NCBI GenBank assembly: GCA_024500155.1
Contig: CM044860.1
Span: 7,178,501-7,242,500 of the forward strand
Reading direction: 5' to 3'
Source of the DNA: Chenopodium formosanum
Taxonomy: Eukaryota; Streptophyta; Magnoliopsida; Caryophyllales; Amaranthaceae
DNA: 64,000 nucleotides
Below are positions 24,527-37,700 of this stretch, piece by piece (the stretch's first letter is position 1; each line of letters opens with the position of its first letter). A program made the translations under genes and the position numbers. The notes beneath the pieces are model-generated. The model had not been told where the DNA came from. It did not search any database and worked only from the letters and a program-made list of their open reading frames with translations.

Positions 24527-26550
24527 CTAAAAACTTGTAGTGGGTGCAACAGCAACAGAAGCAGCAGCATACTGTCTTTCCACAACTTCTATCAGCTTGT
24601 TTGCAATTGCACTTGCATACACTGATGACCCTTCACATATCTGCCACCAAATCAACCAAAAAACGATCGAATCAATAATAAATCACATTAATCAAGTAAA
24701 CTACTGCGATAATTAAATCAAACTTGTTCGTTGGTACGTGTAATTTGATATTGTATACGGAGTATATGTAACTATTCTCCATATATTCTGTAAAGATATA
24801 TATTGTGTAATTACGTGAATTTAAATTCAGTACTCGTGTAGACGTATACTCTATGATAATTAATGATCACCTTGGAGTTGAAAAGATAACTGTAATAGTC
24901 CCCAACATGGCCTCCAGCAACATGGCGTAAATCCAACTGAAGCTCATCAAGTGTCCTAGACACAAACAACAAGCAATTGATCTTCTTACGCTGCACAAGC
25001 TTAATGGTAACATCATCATCCACAATTCGAACATCGACTTCCGTGTCCTTACACTTCCTTTGGATCCATGAGCTTCGGAGCTGGATGGCGGCCGACCCAT
25101 TAAACTCCTCATCCGGGTCGGGTTTCACCGCGGCCGGTCCATCGACACCATTACTGTTGTGGTCCCCACCACCAGTACTAGTAGTACCACCAGCTGGGGT
25201 GTCCTGATGCTCAGTTTTATGCCTCTTCAACCTCTCCTTTGACATCTTTTTTTTCTCAACCAAGAGTTTTAGCTCTCCCACTGTTCTTCTCAGCTCATTT
25301 ATGTGGTTTATTGCATCCCAAACTATTGATGCTCTGTCCCCCTTCATGCATATCAACAAATTAAACAATTTAAAATTCCGCCAATGCTTTGGGGAAAGAG
25401 TTCAAACAAACATATTCAGAATTATAAGATCATAATAACTCAAAATTGCACTACAAAATTCATTTTTAAAAAGCATAAATTATATGTAATTATATCATAC
25501 CCAAGTACCCAGCTCAAACTCATAAACACATAATAACTCAAAATTGCACTACAAAGTTGATTATAAAAAGCATATATTATAAAATCATACCTTGGTTTGA
25601 TTAGGAACAAGGCTCCTAAGATGCTGATACTTGTCATTAAAGTTTTGCCTTCTCTGTCTTTCAGTAACAAAATTCTTAGGGCATTTACCCCCTTTAACAT
25701 CACCTTTACTAGGCTCAAAAACTCCATTTCCATGAATATGATGATCTCCATCTTGGTAAATCACATTAATAGTATTCCCTTCACCATCATCTAACCCACC
25801 AAACAAACTAGATGAACTTCCATTTCCAATAATCCCATTAGTCCCTCTTCCGCCGCCGTGTGGCAGCGTCTGATGATACATCAAATCCCTCAAAAGAGGG
25901 GAAGGTTGAGGGGGCAAGTTAAGGTGAAACAAAGGATCATAAGAAAAGGCAGCAGCAGCCGCTGCAGCGGCGGCTGCTGTTGATGGATCATAGGATATGG
26001 TAGATGATCCAGACCCAGATGGATTATCCACCATCATAGGTGGATTAAGATCACCTAAGAAGCCTAAAGCTGAACCCGAAGGCGGTGGAGGGGACGACGG
26101 TTTCCCAAAGGATAATGAGGTGGTGTTAGTGGTTGAGGATGTAAAAGAACATCTAGGCAAGTGAAGAAGTGTAAGAAGATCAGTTGTTGGTTGAAAATTT
26201 TCATCAAAATGAGTAAACCCATTACCAATTTCATGGGTTAAATTAGTGGGACCCCATGAATTTGGATCATGATCATTAGGATTACAGTTTGGTAACATTG
26301 GTAAATGGGTAGTAGTAGTAGTACTGAATCCATTATTGTTATTCCCAAGATTAGGGTTTTGGAATTCCATTGAGGAATCAGATTCCTGGGTTTGGTGATT
26401 ATGATTGTTTGTTTCATGGGAAATAAACCCATTTCCATTTCCATTAACAGAAGGAATAACAGTTGCAGCTGCTGATTCAGGGATGTTGTTTGGGTCAAAA
26501 CAAGCAGCAGCAGCAGCAGCAGTAGCAGCTTCTGTTGTCTGGTCATACAT
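24527..26550 (-). CDS. bHLH transcription factor, bHLH10/89/91 type
   Basis: Three coding exons (26550-25591, 25341-24871, 24640-24527) give 514 residues. The first 280 are low-complexity: poly-Ala (near 8-15 and a longer run near 210-220), Asn/His and Ser/Thr/Pro-rich blocks, as in activation regions. The bHLH domain spans the first intron: basic part KNFVTERQRRQNFNDKYQ, then LRSLVPNQTKGDRASIVWDA and INHINELRRTVGELKLLVEK. The Glu and Arg that contact the E-box are present; His of the H-E-R triad is replaced, as in relatives. A C-terminal ACT-like fold follows. In Arabidopsis this clade (bHLH10, 89, 91) works in the anther tapetum with DYT1; that role here is inference. An in-frame ATG at 26616 is rejected because it falls inside a likely 5' UTR intron. 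Confidence 0.88.
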
Positions 26551-26602
26551 TTTTTTTTTCTCTCTCCTCCTGCAAATTTCCTTTATTTGTGGGCCTATGT
26601 CT

Positions 26603-26885
26603 CTGCACAAGATCATACAAGATCAGTTGATTCTTTGTTTTTAGCAACAACAAAAATAAAATGATTTTATCATTGGAGATCGTGAAAAGACAAATGTTTT
26701 AATGATACTGGCTCAAGGCCCAAAAAAAAAAAAAAAAAACATTAAGTATTTGATTAGAAAAAGATTAGGGAGTTGGGAGGGGAGGAAAGCATGAGGGTGT
26801 ATAACAATTAGAAAGTGTAATTACTATAAATGGAAATACATGAACATTTTTATTGTAATTTATGGGGTGTAGATAATTAGCTTAC
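26603..26885 (-). other. Probable 5' UTR intron of the bHLH gene
   Basis: On the minus strand a donor CATAAAAG|GTAAGCT ends an exon at 26886, and an acceptor TTGTGCAG|AGACATAGG starts the next at 26602. If used, this removes the upstream in-frame ATG and leaves 26550 as the first start in the mRNA. Read from consensus only. Confidence 0.55.
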
Positions 26886-27001
26886 CTTTTATGGATTGAA
26901 AGTATGAAAGAAAATGGAGGATTGAAAGTTTAGGAGAGAGGAAGAGAAGGGTTTTGTCTTGGTGTTAAGAGAAGGGATATGAAGGAGAAGGTAAGGGCAT
27001 G

Positions 27002-27011
27002 TTTATATATA
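27002..27011 (-). promoter_or_regulatory. TATA box of the bHLH gene
   Basis: TATATATAAA on the minus strand, about 115 bases upstream of the presumed 5' UTR donor and 450 upstream of the start codon. The position fits a leader containing the predicted intron. Confidence 0.5.
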
Positions 27012-27680
27012 CTTGGTAAATTGGGGAATGTAAGGGTTTTTTCTTTCTTGTTATTCTTTTGATATTTTTGGGTGTTTGGTTGGTTGGACTTCTATTGGGT
27101 ACAAATTTTCAGTTAGTCTTAAAGAATAAAAGGTCAAAATTATTACAAGTAAATGTTTTGACTTCTTCATAATTCAATGGTGAGGATTTTGGTCTTACGA
27201 TAAAGTTGGATTGGAGCAACTATTCGTAGAAATAATTAAGTCATTTAATTAACTCTAATACTCTACTTTTTTTTTTTCCTGAAAAAAAGTCTAATACGCT
27301 ACTTGATTGTCTACAATTTGTCATATGAATTTGATATAGATTTTGGTTCTACATAACATGTAACTAGTTCCTAATTGATGAAATTACATAATTCAAATAT
27401 GTAGAATCATATATGTACATATTATCTTGAGGAAATGAGCGAGAATGAAGAGAGAGAAGAAGATAGCTAGCTAGGTTACTAATTAAGAATAGGGTATGCA
27501 AAAGGAGAAATCCTTACACTAAAAGTTTTGAGCTATGTATGTACATATCGATTATTGGACACATTATTATAAGTTTTACGAGTATTTAATTAACATCAAG
27601 AGATCAAACGGGGAACTTATACTATAATCACGTTATCAAACAATTTAACACTCCTTGTGAATAAAACACACAAAAAAAAA

Positions 27681-27682
27681 TA

Positions 27683-27746
<64 letters not shown>

Positions 27747-27753
27747 TAATAAT
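27681..27753. repeat. (TAA)n microsatellite
   Basis: More than twenty near-perfect trinucleotide units upstream of the bHLH gene, with two small interruptions near the right end. Confidence 0.95.
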
Positions 27754-28500
27754 ACACGTACGTACTTAAACAATGAGAGTAATCAATTTATGAAGTGATA
27801 ATCATTAAATGTAACTGAAAATCCTTTTCTCTCTCACCCTGAGTAAAATGGGACCAGCATATGATCTTCTGCGTTCGGATACTCTCTCTACCTCTGGCGT
27901 GGCTGTTTTACACAGACCTGACAGTACCCAACTTCTTATCTGTTTTGGCCTTTTTCAACGCTTTTACCCTTTTACCGCTGCTACACTACTTCTAGCTAAC
28001 CAAATTTATTGCTGCAACAAGCTTGTAAGAAAATGCAAAAATAAAAAAAATAAAATAAAAAAATTGTAAAAGTTTTGTTTCTAAGCTTAATTGATTTTAT
28101 GAGATGAAAAAAAAGATTTAATTTAACGACACCTTAAGAAATTCCTTATCCTTTACGGAGTAGCAATTTCTAAAAATTGGACACTTTAATTATGATTATT
28201 ACTCCGTACTACATTTAGCTAGTGTCTTACACCACTTTAAAGATTCATTTTACGAAAAATTACTTATTTTATCGTAAAAGGGTAGATTAGTGACAATAAG
28301 ATATGTTTTTCTTCTATGACTTGTAACCTATATGTTTTGATGAGGTTGAAGATTTGAGGTGGTCATCATATCCGATGCATCGTGTCTTAAAAGGTTTTGT
28401 TTCTCATTAATGTTTTTGTTACATTGAGGATCAAGGAAATGAGAATTACAGTATATAATTGGATGAGTCACGTGAGGTTTCTAGTTAATACTTCGTATAA

Positions 28501-28651
28501 GGGTCTGTTCTTTTCAACTTAATTTCAGTTCAGTTCAGCTCCAATCAGTTCAGTTAAGCTCAGTTCCGTTCCTAATTTTCTTCTCTCATAAACAATTCAT
28601 TTCACTTCACTTCAATTCAATTCAACTCAATTCACTAAATCAGAATATGCC
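28501..28651. mobile_element. Tourist-like MITE, GGGYCTGTTCT family, copy 1
   Basis: Begins GGGTCTGTTCTTTTCAAC after TAA and holds the CAGTTCAGTT-rich body and the phrase TTTTCTTCTCTCATAAAC shared with the other copies. The right end (CAGAATATGCC) is diverged, and no clean duplication remains. Confidence 0.6.
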
Positions 28652-29624
28652 AGTCTTAATTAGTAGACAGATAAGTTTCACTCAAGAATCACTAATTTAT
28701 TGCTCCATATTATTTCGAAAAAATAAAATATAATTTACCACCCCATATTATATTTTGGGACATACCTAATTGTTACTCATACATGACTACATATATGATA
28801 TATGGATTGTAGGGAATAAGTTACGTATATCCATAATCTATATCATACATATTAACATATGCATGTAATAAGACAAAAGATATATAAAAAACATATACAA
28901 GTAAATAAATTGATGATCTAGGATTCTAGGATGTGGTTGACAAAATTATAATTTAGCTAAAAAATCAGAAGGTAGTTGAAATTATTAGCTAATTTGAAAA
29001 ATCAGCTGGAAGTTAGTTAAATGTTAAGGAAATGGTAGCTAAAGAAAATTAACAGTACAAGAATTTAAGAAAAACAATATTAATTGGAATGTCCATAATT
29101 AGAAGATGGAAAGCTAGATATTAATCAAAATTTTGCACTCACTAGATAAAATGAAAAGCTAGCTTAGCTAAATTAGATATTGCGAGGTGGCTGAAAGGTG
29201 AATGAACAACTTTCCCTTTTATGTGAAAAGCTAGATAAAATTTTTGAAAATTAAATTAAAATATGTTGACATACTTACAATTATTTTATAATTTCGAAGA
29301 TTCATTGAAATAAAAAACATACTCCGTATAATGTTGATCCGATTGAAATATTCGTTTTATTATTAGGAAGCTGATTCAAATTTAGTGAAGTGCAATTGTC
29401 ATGCCTTTCATTTTCTCTCGGGGGTTTCCGATTTCCAGGATCGAAAATGGTCAAATTTTTTATGACTCCAATTAAAATAATGCAATGGAGTTGTTCCATA
29501 TTGGACAAGAAAACACAAAGTAGACAATAACAAATTTATAAGCTCGAGGAGCTGCCTTCACATTATTGTTGATTGATTTTCAGATGAAACCTATTTAAAG
29601 ACTTAAAAAGATTGTTATATACAC

Positions 29625-29757
29625 TCGGGTGCACCGTATACCTATGAGTATTTTGTTCTTATTTTGATGATTGTTTTTCGTTTAATCATTAAATGAAAAC
29701 CAAAAATTAACCTTAATTTAGTTAGTTTGGTGTACAGTACACTCGAGTGTACCATAT
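29625..29757. repeat. Paired diverged repeats, possible MITE
   Basis: ACACTCGGGTGCACCGTAT near 29631 is repeated in direct orientation as ACACTCGAGTGTACCATAT near 29739, about 108 bases later. Each copy is itself partly palindromic. This may be a small element, but its boundaries and duplication are unclear. Confidence 0.3.
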
Positions 29758-31573
29758 TTGTATTTATTATTCTTTATTAATTATATACAAAACCGTTACT
29801 AATGAAAAATTTTCCATAGTTAGACTTGCGGGTAACTTACCCTTTTCAATAAAGATTGGGAATGTTTGAGAATAAATTTGTAGATAATCTCGTAACTACA
29901 CCAACTAATTAACGTAATTTGAGAACCAATAATCTAAGTATTTTTGCCTGTCTAACAGGATACCAAATATAATAAGCAAAGTAGCTGGTTGACATTTCCT
30001 CCATAAACAGTTTTATGATTCACGAGAGAGATGCATGCATATCTCTATTTAAAAAAAATTACCCTATTGATTATGACATGCTCAAGCTAAGACTATCATT
30101 CTTTTAATTTGTATTAGTGACTTATGTCGTGCGTTGTATTTACCTGATTTTAAATTATTTGAATATATATGAATTATGAACTTACATCAACTTAAGAATA
30201 AGCCTTTGATTTCCCTGATTTTTGCTTATTATTTGATCACATATAAACTTATTATTATTAGAACTTATTACAATGATATTTGTTGTAAATTGAACTTAGA
30301 TATCCCTTATTTGAACTTACTTATCATGATGAATTACGTACCAAGGCTTGTTAAATTTCAAATGAATCCTAAATTTAGAGAAAATAAGGTGAATTGAATG
30401 TGACTTAAACGTGTCATTTAAGTAACTTATTCAATAAATAGGTTGGATAAGAAGCTTCAACCTGTTGATTATCAAGCCAAATACAATTGGAAAGGGATTG
30501 AAACTTAATCACTTAAAACTGAACCCTGAATTCGAATTTGCCCACAGAGTGAATCGAGTGGGAAAAAAAAAGGTGACTCACTTGATCTCTAATAATTAGG
30601 TTTATTATATCCTTATATAGTTATATCCATATATACAAAATAGAGCAAAGTACCAATGAGATCTTAAGCTGATCTAATGACAAATATTGAGAATATATGT
30701 ACAATAGTTCATAAGTTTAAATCGTTCTCCTTCATTCGTAATTTGTACTCGTAAAGTCGTAACACTCTAGCTAATAGCTCATTCGAACCCAAAAAAAATA
30801 GTGCAAAAATAGGAAAATAAGCATAGAGAAAGATGCTAATTCACGCAAAAAAAGGGGATATATCTGCCAGAAAGTTAGTTTAGGTTGTCTGAGTAAAACA
30901 GAATTGAAAAGTGGGACCAGTGATTAGCAAGAATTCCACGCAAAATGGGAGCCTGAACTAACTCCTCTTATTAGCATTAACCGTTTTGAAATTCTTCAAA
31001 CAATGAAATTTTTATTCTTTCCTTTGAGTAGGTAAGACCGAAAGTCTAGTACTTTAAAGAAATTAATCCTTTACCAAGCGAGTTAGTTTGGGATTTTATT
31101 ATTATACTATTATCATCATCAACTTAACATGACATTCTTTTTGTTGCCTCATTTTTTGGATTTTCTCTACTTTTTTTAAATATAGTTTTGAGGGGTTTTG
31201 GCTGCTTAATATTCAAAGTAACAAGAGGTATCATAAAAGTACAAAAACATACTTCTTCCAATCTTTAAAATATCGTAATAGTTTTATGGTTAGGCTATCC
31301 AATACATAGCTTAAACCATTAATTTCGTAAATAGATTTCTATGGCATTAAGGTATGACGATATTCACTTTAATGACTTGTATTTTCATCAAATATAAAGA
31401 ATTAATAAGAGAGAATCAATAATTTTGTACATTTTAAGGACGAACAAATTTTTTACAGAAAGGAAAAATAAAAAACCCCTATGTCATAAGCTAAGATTTT
31501 ATAATAGTATATCAAATGGACTTTTGCATGACATGCCTTCTTTTTACAGAAGTTTCAAGCCTCTCAACGATAT
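29758..31573. other. Intergenic DNA without recognisable genes
   Basis: AT-rich sequence between repeats. The open frames here are short and match nothing I know. Confidence 0.4.
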
Positions 31574-31863
31574 TGTTAGAGGAACAACTCAACCAAAAGC
31601 TTAAGCTGATGGTTGAGGCCCAGGAATATGTTTTATACTCTATCACTCCCCCTCACATGAAAGGCCCTTTGAGCTTGAAATGTGGATGCAACACAGGTCC
31701 ACCCATACCTGGTGCGAATTAATTCCACTTTGAAGGAGGGGTGGATGAGATTCGAACCCGTGACCTTTGTGTCACGCTGGCTCTGATACCATGTTAGAGG
31801 ACCAACTCAACCAAAAGCTTAAGCTGATGGTTGAGGCCCAGGAATATGTTTTATACTCCATCA
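31574..31863 (-). mobile_element. TRIM retrotransposon, complete
   Basis: A 290-bp terminal-repeat retrotransposon in miniature. Direct repeats of 72 bp (31574-31645 and 31792-31863) differ at only two positions, and each runs from TG to CA on the plus strand. The 5-bp target duplication GATAT is exact (31569-31573 and 31864-31868). On the minus strand the first LTR is followed directly by TGGTATCAGAGC, the primer binding site for initiator methionine tRNA. A polypurine tract, TGAGGGGGAG, directly precedes the other LTR. It has no coding capacity; relatives are moved by other LTR retrotransposons. Confidence 0.92.
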
Positions 31864-31943
31864 GATATTATATTATTATGGGATTGTCTATCCCTAGCTA
31901 CGACCTACAACCTTAAAGTCATAATCAAAATGAATTTGTGTAA

Positions 31944-32262
31944 GGTCTTGTTTAGTTCAGTTTATTTTTACTTATTTTATAATATGATTAGATCAGATCA
32001 GATCATAAAAAATAAATTCAAATCAAATCATCATTTTGTGTGCCATTTTTAATCACTAAATATTTTTATTTTCGTGATGAAAAAAGTTATGAAAATTGCA
32101 TATTAATAAAATACACATTATTACGAATCTAACAAGACCTCGCTTAATATATTTTTTCCATATTAATTATCGTACACTTAAGGTCAAAGTTTGTCAAATC
32201 TGACAATCAGACCAGATCTGATAAATTCAGAGAAGCAAAAATAAGGTGAACTAAACGAGCCC
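31944..32262. mobile_element. Tourist-like MITE with TAA duplication
   Basis: A 319-bp element starting GGTCTTGTTTAGTTCAG and ending with the near-complement CTGAACTAAAC-type arm (actual end GTGAACTAAACGAGCCC). It is flanked on both sides by TAA (31941-31943 and 32263-32265), the target size and type of PIF/Harbinger elements. It is AT-rich and has no coding capacity. Confidence 0.75.
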
Positions 32263-33822
32263 TAAATCGAGAATAAATTAAGTAAAAAGTTGCCAGATAG
32301 TGAAAATATTAAATCAATTGTAAATCACATGTAATCAAGAATGTTTTCTTATAATGTTACATACTTCTAAGGTAATCAAACAAGAAAATAATCAACAACC
32401 TGTTCTATATAACTTACAAACCACATGCTTGTGGACAGGAGAAGATGCACTAATTTACAAGACATGCTTAAGAACTATAGCTCGTAAACATCATTTGTAT
32501 GATTGTTGTGTATTCTAATGTTTGATTCTTTAGCCCTTTTTCGCTGCTTCACCCCATTTCCACAGTGTCCAGCTTGATTCACAATTCTATACAAAGATGT
32601 GGAAAGTGATTGAAACCTTCGTAGGAAAAATTCGAACCTTGTTGCAGAAATGAAGTTCATAGTATTTGCATAGCTTGGTATATCACCAAATGAAGAACTA
32701 AGTTGATTTCAACAAGATCCACGATGATGAAGAGTCCAAAATTCACAAAAATTAGCTCCTGTAGAACAAAATAATTTAGAAAATACAGCATATGAAAGGG
32801 AAATTTGTGTCATGATAAACGTTTGGCTTATATAACTATACAGAAAGCAGAATTATAAATCTAAGATTATCAGAAATAACGCAGTAGTGATACCAAAATC
32901 AAACCGCAGAAATCTCAAAATAGACTTCTCTTAACACTAATCCAAATTTATCACCATAACTTATTTCAGAAGGAAGAGGGTCACATCAAAGAGAGAAAGC
33001 GAACCAATTATAATGTTAGGATCTTTTTTGTTTGGGGAGGGGAGATGGGGGGCGGAGCCGGAGATCATATAATTGAGTGTCAATAGGCAAAAAGAAAGTA
33101 AAGTAGCAAAAAACACAGTGAGTCACTCCTATTAATGGCCAACAATCTAACCTGACTAATGTCCACAATAATACAAGAATTAGAGTCATTAAATCCTGGC
33201 ACAAAATTCACAATACAAGCGAAGTAAAAAAAATTATGCATTACGTGAGGAATAAAACCTGGTAGAAAATTTACAGACTATTTAAAGTACGTGCAAACTA
33301 GAAGGTGATACAATGGTGTTAGAAGATCTTGATTACCATAGGTTAAATGACAAGTCCAAAGTAATTGTTGGATGACTTGGATCACTCGGATTATCATAAA
33401 CCATCTCACTGTCACCTTATATTTCAGGCATGACAAACCTTACACGTCCACAATACGATCTACTCTTATCCGTAATCTATCCCTCAAACTAATGATAATT
33501 AAGCTGCTGATCCATGCGGTGGCTATACTGCTATAATGGTGTACTGTCTACTGTCTCCCATGCCAAAGAATATTAGTGCATAATTAACTTACTTTAGGGC
33601 TTAATATCTCATTAACAATCCATCATCTCTGAATTTCCCTACTTAATTAGTCTACAAATTTCCCTTTATATCTTCATATTTATTTGGAAAATTAGTATTT
33701 GAAAAAGCATAAGAACCAAAAAAAAAGACATTCTTTTCAAGACTTCATTTCATCTTACAGATATCCCTGTCTTCATTGCAATAGAAATCTTTCAAGACAA
33801 TGTTAAATGAAAGTAATGTAGC
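32263..33822. other. Region downstream of isochorismate synthase
   Basis: No gene is recognised. On the minus strand a good acceptor (TTTTGTTCTACAG) near 32760 precedes a 61-codon open frame (32660-32475), so this could hold a spliced 3' UTR of ICS. That is speculation from splice consensus alone. Confidence 0.3.

Positions 33823-33888
<66 letters not shown>
33823..33888. repeat. (GA)n microsatellite in the ICS 3' UTR
   Basis: About 33 dinucleotide units with one interruption (33844). On the ICS transcript strand this is a CU run beginning seven bases after the stop codon. Confidence 0.95.
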
Positions 33889-33892
<4 letters not shown>

Positions 33893-33895
33893 AAG

Positions 33896-34699
33896 TCATG
33901 TCACGGTATGCAAGAGAGGTACCTCAAGTCTCAACAACTTGGTGAACTGTAGAGAAAATCAATCAGCTAATAAGTAAACAATTGAATTATGATTATTTTA
34001 TACTTCAAACTATAATTTTGATAACCTGTTTTGATCAACTAAACTTCAAACTATTCGACTGATCCATAGTTCCGTATATTTACAACAGGGGCCTAATATA
34101 ACAAAGGTCCTTGTAAATGTGAAAAAGGAGCACTAGGCATTGATTGTTCACACAAAGACATGTTGTATACTCGTATTACATGTGCAAATGAATGCCTAAT
34201 TGTATACACAAGCTGAAAAGTTATGTGGATCTCCTAAGGGGAAGGAACAGTAGTATGAAGAAGAAAGAACTAGATAAAGGTGGGGAAAAACCTGCATAGT
34301 TTTCAGCTCTAATTCTTCCCACTCTAAGGAAGGATCACTTCCCTCAACAATTCCAGTTCCAGCATAAAAGAAAGCACCAAGACCCTGTCAAATGAACTCC
34401 AAATTATAAATGTAAGCGGGAGATAAATTTCACGGCCATCAGCAGAGCACAGGCCAGGCAATTCAATAAAAAGAAAAAATCAAGAACTAATGTGGCACAA
34501 ATATCCCTCTCTTTCAGCCTCAGAATTCCATAGTTATCAATCAGAAGGATTCAGAACTGTCCACAGGACAAAGTTCCGACAAAGTTCCACAACTTACCTT
34601 TTTTACTAAAGCAGATCTTATCCCAACTGCAAATTCAGCTTCTTCACCTCCAAACCAACCAATAGGGCCAGCATACATTCCTCGGTCAAACATTTCTAG

Positions 34700-34743
<44 letters not shown>

Positions 34744-37700
34744 CATCTGAGGAACTACTAGAATCTATTGAATTGGTTAGCAAAAATTAAAAAGAAGCAA
34801 GAATGATTCCTTATATATCAACATGACACATGCTGTAGTATCCGATGTAATTTAGAACTAGCATTAACTCTATATCTAAGCACATATGTTACCTCAAAAT
34901 CAGTTTCTATGGTAAGTTAGGATATAAACCCATTATATTATATCAGCTTAAACCTTGACTAATGTGGCTCTTATGACTTGAAATGAAGATACAAGCATGT
35001 ACTTTCAACTTAATTCAATGCACAAAACTAATCACAAAGTAGAAATCAAAAGTTCAAATTCATGGTTAGACAGAATACCAGTTTCTGCAATAAGGCAACG
35101 TGCATCTTCAGCGGGAAATCCACACACAGCTGGACTTGGGTGAAGAGAAGATAAAATCTCAAACTGAAATTCATTCAAAAAAGCAGAAAAAGGTTATATA
35201 CATAATACACTCACAAACATCTCTTTCTCCAAAAAAGAAGATATTCACTTTTCCTAATGCTTGTACCTTTGTACAGACTGAAACTTTCTTCCAAAATGCA
35301 GTTATAGGAACTTGTAATCATTCTTCCAAAATGACACTACCAATGAAGTTAACTGTCTTCCAGCCTTACAAATATAACTGCACCTCACTAACTACAACCA
35401 GGGTAGTATTCTTCCAAAATGCTGAACACTTTAAAATTCTAATTTCAGAAACTACACACATTGCCTAGCTCCTGCTTCTAAATTGCTTTTGTTGAATCCG
35501 TCATTATTTCAAAACAAGAAAGTTATAAGCTCTAGATCAGCAAATATTGGGTTCCCTGTCTTCATTTGGTGAGATACTCGGCCATGTCCATAAAAGATGC
35601 TCAGTTAACTTTATTGGTAGTATCATGCAGTACATTATAAATATAATAAAGATATAACTCTGTTCAAAACCATCACGTAATAGAACAGTGACAATAGGGG
35701 TATACTGATAAGATAAGAATCTTTCACATAAAAAGTAGAACACACTGTAAGCACAAATTTTAATTTTCCGATGTGGCACTTAAACAATTTATATGTGCCT
35801 ACACAATTATTCCAAAAAAAAACAGATATCATAAGCATACCTCATCATCTTCACTTCTTAATCTTCCTTTTAAATTAGCATACAGATGTTGTACTCTGGG
35901 AAGCTTTCGAATTGCCTTCTGGGGATCCACTAATACTGAGTTACAAACAGACTGTGAAAAATATTCAAAGATATGACGTAAGTGATAGGAAACATTAGTA
36001 AAGCTTCAATACATAATTTCTACTCTAAGGCAGAAAAAGTATTATCAAGAAAAGCTTATCTGTTACCTATAAATATTCACTCACCTCAAGTTTCTTCTTT
36101 ATACACTGCCTTACAATTGTAAACTCTAAGTTGTCTTTTGGGCTGGAAAGCAATGTGACGAAAACAGTATTTGTCAGCTAAACAACAATGAAAATCATAT
36201 ATCTAATAGCAGGGTTATTCTAATAGCAGGGTTAACCTGGAGAGAAGATCCAATGCTGTTTTATGATCCAAAATCTCTGATCCACATATGGCTCGGGTTC
36301 CAGCCAAAGCTTCACTCCAAATGTTAAGCTTCTTTCGGTGAAACAGCTGCTCTGGCTATAGCATAGATTTATCAATGGTTACTTACAACACAAAGGCATG
36401 AATCACAAGCATCATTTCACAATACCATAATGGTCAAGCTTCAACATCCAATATATTCAGTGTTATCAGTCCAATCAGAGACTTGTAACATTATTAGTAC
36501 GAAAAGGAAGGCGCCGAAAATCCTTCTGGGTAGTTTAATTCAATAAACCAGTAGAACAGGATAAAACAAGGTAGCCTATTCTTAGTTCATCAGGAGAATG
36601 TTAGGAATAAAGAAACTTCATAGAGAAAGAGAGAAATATAAAAGCAATGCTCATGAGATTCCATAGGTACTAAGAAAGTAAGAATAGGTTTGCGATTCCA
36701 TTAAGGGCTCCAACAATCTGCTTTGACAGCTTTCATTTTTGTCAAGAACACTGAATGAAAGGCAGTATATCAGATTTTAAATTTATATGCATATTGTCAG
36801 GCAATGTCTCATGTTGCGACTGTCATTTATGTTAAGTATACATCAGTTGCTCCTCTAGTGAAACAATGAACTTAATTAAACAAGTCAACTTTTTTTTGGT
36901 GTGTAGAAAGACCTTTCCAAATATCATCTTACTATGTAAAAAAGGCATGTGTTTTCAAAAACAAAAAAATGTACGAAAGACATGTTTCATGTAAGCTAAA
37001 AATAGACAAACTACCACCAAAGCCAAATTAAAGAAAGGGGTATAGAAAACTTACAGTGTTTCCAATGAAAGCTGGTGCATTGGGTGGCTGAAGCAAGAAC
37101 TGGTAAGCATTATCCCCCTCTGCCTACAACAATAGTAAAAGGAAACTAGCCCATAAAACTTAAACTATAGAGTTCACAGGAAATCACAACTTCAACTGAA
37201 AAACAGACTACCTGTAAACAAGCTAACCATGCTAGTGGGTCAATATCGGAATTAGTAAAGATTCTGCTACTTCGTGCAAGTACAGCCTAGTGTCACATGA
37301 AAGTTACAAAAAAAGTCAAAAGGACAGAATATTAGAATACACAATACTATATGATAGAGTGTCCCGAAGTTCGATACCTTTGTGAGAGCTGAGCTGCTTC
37401 TGATCATCTTCAATGCTTTAGTGACAGCAATCTCCCAATTATCCTCATCAGGGATGTGCAATACATCGGCCCTTATTGTAGTTTTAGGAAATTTTTTCTC
37501 TGACTTGAAGATGACAAAATTGACCTATGACATTAAAATTAACTCACTGAAGAGGGGCTCTAAGTTCAAAACAAAACACGCGAAATTTACAAGATTACCT
37601 GGTCCAAGGTTGCTTGAAGGGAATCAATCGCTGATTCCCAAGGGCAAGAAAGGCCATTATCCCATGCAACATTGGCAGCCAACAGGGACCTTCCCTCGAA

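Noticed and set aside
26551..26616. Upstream in-frame ATG for the bHLH gene (adds 22 residues)
   Set aside because: A good acceptor at 26602 and donor at 26886 place this ATG within a 5' UTR intron.
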